Positions 7,368 to 13,574 of a stretch of 24,016 bases of DNA are shown here, piece after piece; position 1 is the first letter of the stretch, and each line of letters opens with the position of its first letter. A program made the translations under genes and the position numbers. The notes under the pieces are model-generated. The model searched no databases. It had not been told where the DNA came from and was given only the letters and a program-made list of their open reading frames with translations. This DNA is from Burkholderia sp. (GTDB lineage: Bacteria > Pseudomonadota > Gammaproteobacteria > Burkholderiales > Burkholderiaceae), in NCBI RefSeq assembly GCF_018375725.1, contig NZ_JAHACR010000032.1:1-24016 (forward strand), given 5' to 3'.

Positions 7368-8303
7368 TCAGACAGTGGCTTTGGTTTTGCGCGAGACGGC
7401 CGGGGACGGCGTGCGCATGGCGGTCCAGTAGACGATTTGCAGTTCGCCTTCCGTTGTCTCGACGAGTGCGGAGAGACTCTCGACCCAGTCGCCGTCGTTG
7501 CAATACAGGACGCCGTCGATGTCGCGGATCTCCGCCTTGTGGATATGGCCGCAGACGACGCCGTCGCAGCCGCGGCGGCGCGCTTCGTCGGTCATCACGG
7601 TCTCGAACCGGGAGATGAAATTCACCGCGTTCTTGACCTGGTGCTTCAGGTATTGCGACAGCGACCAGTACTGGAAGCCGAGACGGTTCCGGATCCGGTT
7701 GAACCAGCGGTTCAGCACGAGGATCACCGTGTAGAGCGTGTCGCCGAGATACGCGAGCCATTTCGCGTGCTGGATCACGCCGTCGAACAGATCGCCGTGG
7801 ACGATCCACAAACGTTTGCCCGACAGCGTCGTGTGAAACGCTTCGCCGCGCACCTGGATGTCGCCGAACGCGAGGTCGCAGAATTGCCGTGCGCCTTCGT
7901 CGTGGTTGCCGGGGATGTAGACGACCTGCGTGCCCTTGCGCGCCTTGCGCAGGATCTTCTGCACGACGTCGTTGTGCGCCTGCGGCCAGTACCAGCCCTT
8001 TTTCAGCTGCCAGCCGTCGATGATGTCGCCGACGAGATACAGATACTCCGATTCGTTGTGGCGCAGGAAGTCGAGCAGGTACGTCGCCTGGCAGCCGCTC
8101 GACCCGAGATGGATGTCGGACAGCCAGATGGTGCGATAGCGATGGACGGAGGGTTCGTGTTCTTCATGCTGGATGGCATGCGCATCGGGCGGCAGCCGGG
8201 CCGCGAGGGCTTCGGCCGCGGCGGAGCCGGACAGGAAAGCGGTTGCGGCACGCGTGCCGAGCGGGGTACGGAATAGGGAGGTCGCGGACGTTTTGGGGTC
8301 CAT
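7368..8303 (-). CDS. plcP: PlcP-type metallophosphoesterase (phospholipase C-like, lipid remodelling)
   Basis: Calcineurin-like metallophosphoesterase, 311 residues. Metal-site motifs in order: D63-x-H65 in 'LSDIHLG', 'GDIIDG' with D93, 'GNHD' (132-135), 'VHGD' (about 168), and 'GHIH' (about 245). The block 'WYWPQAHNDVVQKILRKARK' and the run 'YWSLSQYLKHQVKNAVNFI' are typical of the PlcP group. Sinorhizobium, Phaeobacter and SAR11 members degrade phosphatidylcholine or phosphatidylethanolamine to diacylglycerol under phosphate starvation. Such proteins are often labelled UDP-2,3-diacylglucosamine diphosphatase, which I think is wrong here given the neighbours. About 55 N-terminal residues precede the domain. 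It is the first gene of the unit with a glycosyltransferase and dgkA, and a candidate Pho box lies 47 bp upstream. Confidence 0.85.
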   Translation of the reverse strand: MDPKTSATSLFRTPLGTRAATAFLSGSAAAEALAARLPPDAHAIQHEEHEPSVHRYRTIWLSDIHLGSSGCQATYLLDFLRHNESEYLYLVGDIIDGWQLKKGWYWPQAHNDVVQKILRKARKGTQVVYIPGNHDEGARQFCDLAFGDIQVRGEAFHTTLSGKRLWIVHGDLFDGVIQHAKWLAYLGDTLYTVILVLNRWFNRIRNRLGFQYWSLSQYLKHQVKNAVNFISRFETVMTDEARRRGCDGVVCGHIHKAEIRDIDGVLYCNDGDWVESLSALVETTEGELQIVYWTAMRTPSPAVSRKTKATV

Positions 8304-8349
8304 GCATGACTCGCGCCGGTTGACATTACCGGCATTCCGCCATGTGGGT

Positions 8350-8367
8350 GTGACGATGCCGTGACAG
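8350..8367 (-). promoter_or_regulatory. Candidate Pho box upstream of the PlcP gene
   Basis: Read on the minus strand, CTGTCAC-GGCA-TCGTCAC gives two 7-base units at 11-base spacing, the layout of the PhoB site (consensus CTGTCAT-4-CTGTCAY). The first unit matches at every position if C is allowed for the last T; the second matches 5 of 7. The spacer is not AT-rich. It ends 47 bp before the ATG. A possible -10, TAATGT, sits 21 bases further on (8328-8323), longer than the usual 10-11. Confidence 0.42.
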
Positions 8368-8502
8368 TCACAAGGCGTTCGTATTACGGCAGGCGAAGGC
8401 AGTTGACGGGTGAATCGTCATGGGCGCGCGAGCCTCGGGTTTCGCCGGATGGGCAGCGTACAGCGGGCGTTTCCGAAAGGCGGCCCGGCGTGCGCACCGG
8501 TC

Positions 8503-9000
8503 TCAGCGCGGCAGCGCGACGATGCGCGTGCGCGCGATGCGGTCGTGCGGGAACTGGCGTGCCGGATGCAGGCGGGCCGCGGCGGCCCACGCGACGCCCC
8601 ACGCGCCGGTCAATGCGAGCGTGGCCGACGTGGAGCAGCCTGCGAGCGGATGCAGCGCGAGCGGCGGCAGGAACCACAGCCAGCCGAGGAGATAGCGCAC
8701 GAGCGCGTGACGGGCGGTCAGCGGGCCGCCGTCGGCCGATTCGATCCGCAGGCGCCAGGTCTTCATCGGCAGCGTCTGACCGCCGTGAGTCCAGAACCCG
8801 ATGAAATACACGCCGGCGACGAGCGCGATCCATGCGGCCAGCAGGTTGGGGGAAGCGGAGCCGTTGCGCGGCGTCGCGAGGGTGAACGCGAGGCCGGCGA
8901 AGAACACGACGCCGGCCAGCAGGATCGCTTCATAGAGCAGCGCGGCGAGACGTCGCCGGACGGACGGCGGAGCGGACGGAGGCAGGGACGGCTGCGGCAC
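8503..9000 (-). CDS. RDD family membrane protein
   Basis: A 165-residue inner-membrane protein with three or four hydrophobic helices. RDD features: 'VRRRLAALLYEAILL' near the N terminus (the first conserved Asp is replaced by Glu24), 'GQTLPMKTWRLRI' in the middle, and 'HDRIARTRIV' at the C-terminal end. Family function is poorly known; some RDD proteins are linked to ion or osmolyte transport. It is the last gene of the unit sigma factor - DUF3619 - DUF3106 - RDD, 6 bp after DUF3106, so probably co-transcribed. The N terminus is Pro/Ser-rich. Confidence 0.85.
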   Translation of the reverse strand: MPQPSLPPSAPPSVRRRLAALLYEAILLAGVVFFAGLAFTLATPRNGSASPNLLAAWIALVAGVYFIGFWTHGGQTLPMKTWRLRIESADGGPLTARHALVRYLLGWLWFLPPLALHPLAGCSTSATLALTGAWGVAWAAAARLHPARQFPHDRIARTRIVALPR

Positions 9001-9006
9001 GGCCGC

Positions 9007-9753
9007 TTACGATCCCTTGAACAGCGACGACGTGTCGGCGGGCGATGCGGGGGTCGGTGCGGCCGGCGCGCCCGCAGTGGACGAAGCGACGGCCGGCGGT
9101 GCGGCGACGCTGCCCGACGCGGGCTGTCCTGCCGCGGTCTTGGTGGTGCCGGCCGGATGATTGTGCGCGTTGACGAGGCGGCTGACGTCGCGGTCGGCCT
9201 TGCCGCTCGGCGGCGCGCTGACGACGGTCGGACGTAGGCGACGCTCGGCGGCCGCGAGCCGCTCCTTCTGTTCGGCGGGCAACTGCTGGTAGGCGCGCCA
9301 GGCGCGCTCACGCGCTTGCGCGGACAGATCCTTCGCGACCTGATAGTTCTCGCGCGCGACGCGTCGCTGTTCGGGCGTCATGCCGACCCATTCGGTCATG
9401 CGCTCGTGCAGCCGGTTCTGCGCATCGGGCGTCATTTTCGGGAAACGGGCGGCGATCTTCAGCCATTTGCGCTTACGGGCGTCGCTGAACGCGTCCCATT
9501 GGTCGGCGAACGGCGCGAGCGCGACATGCTGCGCGGGCGTCAGACGCGCCCACGACAGCGGTCCGCCGGCGGCAGGCAGCGGAGCGAGATCGGCGGTCAG
9601 CGCGATGGCGGCCGACCCGAGTACGGGGGCGCCGTTGGTGGCGGCGGCGATTGCCGCAGGCTGCGGGTGAAATCGTGAATACGTGGCGGCATAGGTGACC
9701 GCGATCGCGATCATGCATCCGAAGAAAACGGCCAGGCCGCGTTTCTGGTTCAC
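9007..9753 (-). CDS. DUF3106 domain protein, N-terminally membrane-anchored
   Basis: A 248-residue protein with one hydrophobic segment (about 7-24) and the rest probably periplasmic. The core (about 65-165) is charged, helical and repetitive: 'LTPAQHVALAPFADQW', 'SDARKRKWLKIAARFPKMTP', then 'MTPEQRRVARENYQVAKDL' and 'LPAEQKERLAAAER'. The recurring L/M-T-P-x-Q and W/R-rich pattern defines DUF3106 and recalls, by eye, the CpxP/Spy/ZraP class of periplasmic helical stress proteins, though I cannot show homology. The C-terminal 80 residues are Ala/Pro/Ser-rich and low complexity. It starts 24 bp after the DUF3619 stop in the sigma-factor operon. Function unknown; a periplasmic sensor or chaperone is one possibility. 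Confidence 0.82.
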   Translation of the reverse strand: MNQKRGLAVFFGCMIAIAVTYAATYSRFHPQPAAIAAATNGAPVLGSAAIALTADLAPLPAAGGPLSWARLTPAQHVALAPFADQWDAFSDARKRKWLKIAARFPKMTPDAQNRLHERMTEWVGMTPEQRRVARENYQVAKDLSAQARERAWRAYQQLPAEQKERLAAAERRLRPTVVSAPPSGKADRDVSRLVNAHNHPAGTTKTAAGQPASGSVAAPPAVASSTAGAPAAPTPASPADTSSLFKGS

Positions 9754-9777
9754 CCGTGCGATCCTCTTCTCGTAGCG

Positions 9778-10206
9778 TTAGTGGGCGTGCGACAGATACG
9801 CGTTGAACCCGTGATCGAGATACGCGTCGAGTGGCAGGCTGTCGCTGAGCATGGCCGCGTCGATATCGGCCAGCTCGGCCGTGCGCTGCATGTCTTCCCA
9901 GTACGCGATGCCAACGAGGCCGGCGAGCAGCAGCGCAAGCGGCCACGCACGCAGCAGGCGGCGTGCGAACGACACCGGGGGGCGCTGCCCTGCGTGAACC
10001 GGGCCATGCGCGCCGGCCGCGCCGGCGAATGCCGGGACGAAGACCGGCGCCGTCGCGGGCTCGGGTTTCCTGCGCGCGAGCGCAGCCCGGCGGGCGGCGG
10101 CGAGCCGGTCGGTCGTATCGGCGGGCAGCGCGGCGGCACGCTCGTCGAGCGCGCGGCGCACCTTCAGCGCGAATTCGTGTTCTCGGGTTTCAGGGGCGTT
10201 GCTCAT
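9778..10206 (-). CDS. DUF3619 family single-pass membrane protein (candidate anti-sigma factor)
   Basis: A 142-residue protein. The cytoplasmic N-terminal part ('HEFALKVRRALDERAAALPA', then 'TTDRLAAARRAALARR') has the helix-rich pattern seen at the start of many anti-sigma factors. A Pro/Ala linker follows, then one membrane helix (about 84-103) and a short acidic tail with 'DAAMLSDSLPLDAYLDHGF'. The start ATG at 10206 overlaps the sigma-factor stop (ATGA), so translation is coupled. Position directly after an ECF sigma gene and the topology suggest an anti-sigma role. This is inference; the DUF is uncharacterised. A longer upstream start is unlikely because it would run into the sigma gene. 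Confidence 0.83.
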   Translation of the reverse strand: MSNAPETREHEFALKVRRALDERAAALPADTTDRLAAARRAALARRKPEPATAPVFVPAFAGAAGAHGPVHAGQRPPVSFARRLLRAWPLALLLAGLVGIAYWEDMQRTAELADIDAAMLSDSLPLDAYLDHGFNAYLSHAH

Positions 10207-10766
10207 AGCGTGATTCCTTTGGCCTTGAGCGCTTGCGCCAGCGTGTGGGTGGCTCGCGAACAATGTGTCTTGACGCTGCCTTCCGAGCACCCCATTGCGG
10301 CGGCGGTTTCGGCGACATCCATATCTTCCCAGTAACGCATCAGGAACGCTTCCCGTTGACGTGCCGGGAGTTTTTGGATTGCTTCGTCGATCAGGGCCAG
10401 AACCTGCTCGCGTTCGAGGCGGTGCTCGCTGCTCTCGACCCCAGGACTATTGTCCGCCGATTCGAGGGTTTCGAGCGGGTCGAAATCCTCATCGTCGGTG
10501 TTGTTGAGCGACGAGAAGAGCGTCACCCAGGTGTTGCGGACTTTCTGCCGGCGGAACCAGTCGTGGATCGTGTTCTGCAGGATCCGCTGAAACAGCAGCG
10601 GCAGTTCGGCGGCCGGCCGGTCGCCGTATTTTTCGGCCAGCTTGATCATCGCGTCCTGCACGATGTCGAGCGACGCATCGTCGTCACGGACCGCGTACGC
10701 AGCCTGCTTGAACGCGCGCCTTTCGACGCCCGCCAGAAAGTCGGCGAGTTCCTTGTCTGATGCCAT
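10203..10766 (-). CDS. RNA polymerase sigma factor, ECF (sigma-70 group 4) family
   Basis: A 187-residue sigma factor with regions 2 and 4 only. Region 2: 'FKQAAYAVRDDDASLDIVQD' then 'AMIKLAEKYGD', with 'LPLLFQRILQNTIHDWFRRQ' following. Region 4: 'LPARQREAFLMRYWEDMDVA' then 'ETAAAMGCSEGSVKTHCSRA', the -35-binding helix-turn-helix. The linker between them is long and acidic (about 30 residues rich in Asp, Glu and Ser), which is unusual. ATG 10766 is the only reasonable start before region 2. It is the first gene of the unit with DUF3619, DUF3106 and RDD genes and is divergent from ilvI. The regulon is unknown. Confidence 0.93.
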   Translation of the reverse strand: MASDKELADFLAGVERRAFKQAAYAVRDDDASLDIVQDAMIKLAEKYGDRPAAELPLLFQRILQNTIHDWFRRQKVRNTWVTLFSSLNNTDDEDFDPLETLESADNSPGVESSEHRLEREQVLALIDEAIQKLPARQREAFLMRYWEDMDVAETAAAMGCSEGSVKTHCSRATHTLAQALKAKGITL

Positions 10767-10828
10767 TCCGTGAAGGTCTGCGCTGCGGAGACTGCGGCGT
10801 GATGAAAGAAGTCGAAAAATTTCGTAAA

Positions 10829-10858
10829 ACCCGCGGATGCTAACAAATTTTCGCGGGT
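10829..10858. repeat. Inverted repeat upstream of the sigma-factor gene
   Basis: ACCCGCG (10829-10835) and CGCGGGT (10852-10858) form 7-base arms around a 16-base AT-rich spacer, 63 bp upstream of the sigma-factor ATG. The position would suit an operator or a promoter-proximal protein site. Confidence 0.3.
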
Positions 10859-10949
10859 CGTGGCACCGGGGACGGATCGACGCGTTGCAAGCGGGCCGCG
10901 GCGGCGCAGCGCCGCCGGCACGTGGATGATGCGCTGCGGGATATTTTGC

Positions 10950-10978
10950 TTGACCGTGTTTCGGCGACCCGCTATCGT
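10950..10978 (+). promoter_or_regulatory. ilvIHC promoter
   Basis: TTGACC (10950-10955), 17-bp spacer, TATCGT (10973-10978): a good sigma70-type promoter. The predicted transcript start is near 10985, leaving an untranslated leader of about 140 nt before the ilvI ATG at 11124. Confidence 0.6.
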
Positions 10979-11123
10979 TGACCGTTCGCAACATAAGTGA
11001 TGGTCTCATTTGAGGCTGGCCCAAGAAGCCCGCCCTTCAACTGGACGCGCCGCTTGAACCCGAGCCACAAGCCCGGCAGAGAGCACCCGATCAATTTTTT
11101 GCCGAAAATTCGATAGGTCAACG

Positions 11124-12887
11124 ATGAATATGCCCAGCGCGGAATTCTCCACGTCGGAACCCCTTACGCCTCCCGATAGCGACTCGATCGGCGCCACCGT
11201 GCTCATGAAGGCACTGGCCGACGAAAACGTCGAATTCATCTGGGGCTACCCTGGCGGCTCGGTCCTGTATATCTACGACGAGCTGTACAAACAAGACAAG
11301 ATTCAACACGTGCTGGTGCGCCACGAGCAGGCGGCCGTGCACGCAGCCGACGCCTATGCGCGTTCCACCGGCAACGTCGGCGTCTGCCTCGTGACGTCGG
11401 GTCCGGGCGTCACCAACGCGGTGACCGGCATCGCGACGGCCTATATGGATTCCATTCCGCTCGTCGTGATCAGCGGCCAGGTGCCGACCGCGGCGATCGG
11501 CCAGGACGCATTCCAGGAGTGCGACACGGTCGGCATCACGCGTCCGTGCGTGAAGCACAACTTCCTCGTGAAGGACGTGCGCGACCTCGCGGAAACCGTC
11601 AAGAAGGCGTTCTATATCGCGCGCACCGGCCGTCCCGGCCCCGTGCTGATCGACATTCCGAAGGACGTGTCGAAGACCCCGTGCGAGTACGAGCCGGTCA
11701 AGAGCGTGTCGCTGCGTTCGTACAATCCCGTCACGAAGGGCCACTCGGGCCAGATCCGCAAGGCGGTGTCGCTGCTGCTGTCGGCGAAGCGCCCGTACAT
11801 CTATACCGGCGGCGGGATCGTCCTCGCCGACGCGGCACGCGAGCTGAACCAGTTCGCCGACCTGCTCGGCTATCCGGTCACCAACACGCTGATGGGCCTC
11901 GGCGGCTATCGCGCGTCGGACCGCAAATTCCTCGGCATGCTCGGCATGCACGGCACCTACGAAGCCAACATGGCGATGCAGCACTGCGACGTGCTGATCG
12001 CGATCGGCGCACGCTTCGACGACCGCGTGATCGGCGATCCGGCGCACTTCGCGTCGAATCCGCGCAAGATCATCCATATCGACATCGACCCGTCGTCGAT
12101 CAGCAAGCGCGTGAAGGTCGACATCCCGATCGTCGGCGACGTGAAGGAAGTGCTGAAGGAGCTGATCGAGCAGCTGCAGACGGCCGAGCACGGTCCGGAC
12201 ACCGAAGCGCTCGCGCAATGGTGGAAGGACATCGAGAGCTGGCGCGCGAAGGACTGCCTGAAATACGACCGCGACAGCGAGATCATCAAGCCGCAATACG
12301 TGGTCGAAAAGGCGTGGGAACTGACGGACGGCAACGCGTTCGTCTGTTCGGACGTCGGCCAGCACCAGATGTGGGCCGCGCAGTTCTACCGTTTCAATAA
12401 GCCGCGCCGCTGGATCAATTCGGGCGGCCTCGGCACGATGGGCTTCGGCCTGCCGGCGGCGATGGGCGTCAAGATGGCGCATCCGGACGACGACGTGCTG
12501 TGCATCACGGGCGAAGGCTCGATCCAGATGTGCATCCAGGAGTTGTCGACCTGCAAGCAGTACGACACGCCGGTCAAGATCATTTCGCTGAACAACCGCT
12601 ATCTCGGCATGGTCCGCCAGTGGCAGCAGATCGAATACAGCAAGCGCTATTCGCATTCGTACATGGATGCGCTGCCGGATTTCGTGAAGCTCGCCGAGGC
12701 GTACGGCCACGTCGGCATGCGCATCGAACGAACCGCGGACGTCGAGCCGGCGCTGAAGGAAGCGCTGCGCCTGAAGGACCGCACGGTGTTTCTCGACTTC
12801 CAGACTGATCCGACCGAGAACGTCTGGCCGATGGTACAGGCCGGCAAGGGCATCACCGAGATGCTGCTCGGATCGGAAGATCTGTAA
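11124..12887 (+). CDS. ilvI: Acetolactate synthase (acetohydroxyacid synthase) large, catalytic subunit
   Basis: ThDP- and FAD-dependent enzyme condensing two pyruvates to acetolactate (valine, leucine) or pyruvate with 2-ketobutyrate (isoleucine); first common step of branched-chain synthesis, cytoplasmic. 587 residues, normal length. Visible: 'WGYPGGSVLYIYDEL' (40-54), catalytic Glu68 in 'VRHEQAAVHAADAYAR', the 'SGPGVTNAVTGIATAYMDS' segment, and the ThDP motif 'GEGSIQMCIQELSTC' (463-477) with 'LNNRYLGMVRQWQ' after it. The motif starts GEG rather than GDG. The first 22 residues are a variable polar tail; AGG 7 bases before the ATG supports this start. The regulatory subunit follows 110 bp later through a structured spacer. 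Confidence 0.97.
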   Translation: MNMPSAEFSTSEPLTPPDSDSIGATVLMKALADENVEFIWGYPGGSVLYIYDELYKQDKIQHVLVRHEQAAVHAADAYARSTGNVGVCLVTSGPGVTNAVTGIATAYMDSIPLVVISGQVPTAAIGQDAFQECDTVGITRPCVKHNFLVKDVRDLAETVKKAFYIARTGRPGPVLIDIPKDVSKTPCEYEPVKSVSLRSYNPVTKGHSGQIRKAVSLLLSAKRPYIYTGGGIVLADAARELNQFADLLGYPVTNTLMGLGGYRASDRKFLGMLGMHGTYEANMAMQHCDVLIAIGARFDDRVIGDPAHFASNPRKIIHIDIDPSSISKRVKVDIPIVGDVKEVLKELIEQLQTAEHGPDTEALAQWWKDIESWRAKDCLKYDRDSEIIKPQYVVEKAWELTDGNAFVCSDVGQHQMWAAQFYRFNKPRRWINSGGLGTMGFGLPAAMGVKMAHPDDDVLCITGEGSIQMCIQELSTCKQYDTPVKIISLNNRYLGMVRQWQQIEYSKRYSHSYMDALPDFVKLAEAYGHVGMRIERTADVEPALKEALRLKDRTVFLDFQTDPTENVWPMVQAGKGITEMLLGSEDL

Positions 12888-12997
12888 CGGCGCGACGCGC
12901 GCCGGCTGCGGGCGGCCGCCCTCACGAAGGGCGGCGCGGCACGCGGCGGTGCGCGGCGCTGGTTAATCGACACGGACACATTCTGGAAGAAGCGAAC
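12888..12997 (+). promoter_or_regulatory. Structured ilvI-ilvH intercistronic region
   Basis: Three consecutive GC-rich stem-loops are visible: CGGCGCG-ACG-CGCGCCG (12888-12904) directly after the ilvI stop, GCCGCCCT-CACGA-AGGGCGGC (12915-12935), and an imperfect third stem around GCAC/GTGC (about 12938-12956). None has a T-run, so they are not ordinary terminators. They could stabilise or process the mRNA, or form a cis-regulatory RNA. I recall a betaproteobacterial 'ilvH' RNA motif described by comparative genomics; whether this matches it cannot be tested here. Confidence 0.45.
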
Positions 12998-13489
12998 ATG
13001 AGACACATCATTTCCGTCCTGCTGGAAAACGAACCGGGCGCGCTGTCGCGCGTGGTCGGTCTGTTCTCGGCACGCGGCTACAACATCGAAACCTTGACGG
13101 TGGCGCCGACCGAAGACCAATCGCTGTCGCGGCTCACCATCGTTTCCATTGGCTCCGACGACGTGATCGAACAGATCACGAAGCATCTGAACCGCCTGAT
13201 CGAGGTGGTGAAAGTTGTGGACCTGACCGACGGTGCACACATCGAACGCGAGCTGATGCTGATCAAGGTACGGGCAGTGGGCAAGGAGCGCGAAGAAATG
13301 AAGCGGATGTCGGACATTTTCCGCGGCCGCATCATCGACGTGACCGAAAAGACCTACACGATCGAATTGACGGGCGCGAGCGACAAGCTCGACGCATTCA
13401 TCCAGGGGCTGGACGCGGGCGCGATCCTAGAGACCGTGCGCACCGGCAGTTCCGGCATCGGACGCGGCGAGCGCATCCTGAAGGTTTGA
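12998..13489 (+). CDS. ilvH: Acetolactate synthase small, regulatory subunit
   Basis: Regulatory partner of the IlvI catalytic subunit. In characterised enzymes it boosts activity and confers valine feedback inhibition. 163 residues, normal for the family. The N-terminal ACT domain begins 'MRHIISVLLENEPGALSRVV' and continues 'GLFSARGYNIETLTVAPTED', with the valine-site type loop 'NEPGALSRV'. The C-terminal half ('FRGRIIDVTEKTYTIELTGA' onward) is the second ACT-like domain. A GAAGAAG stretch precedes the ATG. ilvC follows 85 bp downstream. Confidence 0.97.
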   Translation: MRHIISVLLENEPGALSRVVGLFSARGYNIETLTVAPTEDQSLSRLTIVSIGSDDVIEQITKHLNRLIEVVKVVDLTDGAHIERELMLIKVRAVGKEREEMKRMSDIFRGRIIDVTEKTYTIELTGASDKLDAFIQGLDAGAILETVRTGSSGIGRGERILKV

Positions 13490-13574
13490 GGCCGCATTGG
13501 CACGCCGGGTGCGCCGTCATGTCCCGGCCGCAGTACCCAATCGAACGAAATTTTGAATCAGTGAAGGAATAATC

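Larger units (their letters stand above)
10767..11123. other. Divergent intergenic region between the sigma factor and ilvI
   Basis: A 357-bp spacer holding the ilvI promoter (10950-10978), an ilvI leader of about 140 nt, and an AT-richer patch at 10811-10851 that probably belongs to the sigma-factor promoter. I see no RNA gene. A 38-codon frame (ATG 11000 to TAG 11116) lies in the ilv leader but lacks runs of Leu, Val or Ile, so it does not look like a classical attenuator peptide. I could not recognise an extracytoplasmic-type -35/-10 pair for autoregulation of the sigma gene. Confidence 0.6.

Noticed and set aside
7368..8303. UDP-2,3-diacylglucosamine diphosphatase (LpxH) annotation for the phosphoesterase
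   Set aside because: The WYWPQ-x-HNDVVQ block, the 311-residue length and the glycosyltransferase/dgkA neighbours fit the PlcP group better than LpxH.
11000..11116. 38-codon ORF in the ilvI leader as an attenuation peptide
   Set aside because: It lacks runs of Leu, Val or Ile codons and no terminator-like hairpin with a T-run follows it.
11118..12710. Very long open frame antisense to ilvI (and similar ones antisense to ilvC, leuA, SulP and the substrate-binding protein)
   Set aside because: High-GC codon bias keeps opposite frames free of stops. The translations are Arg/His/Asp-rich with no family motifs, and the sense strand holds unmistakable conserved enzymes.
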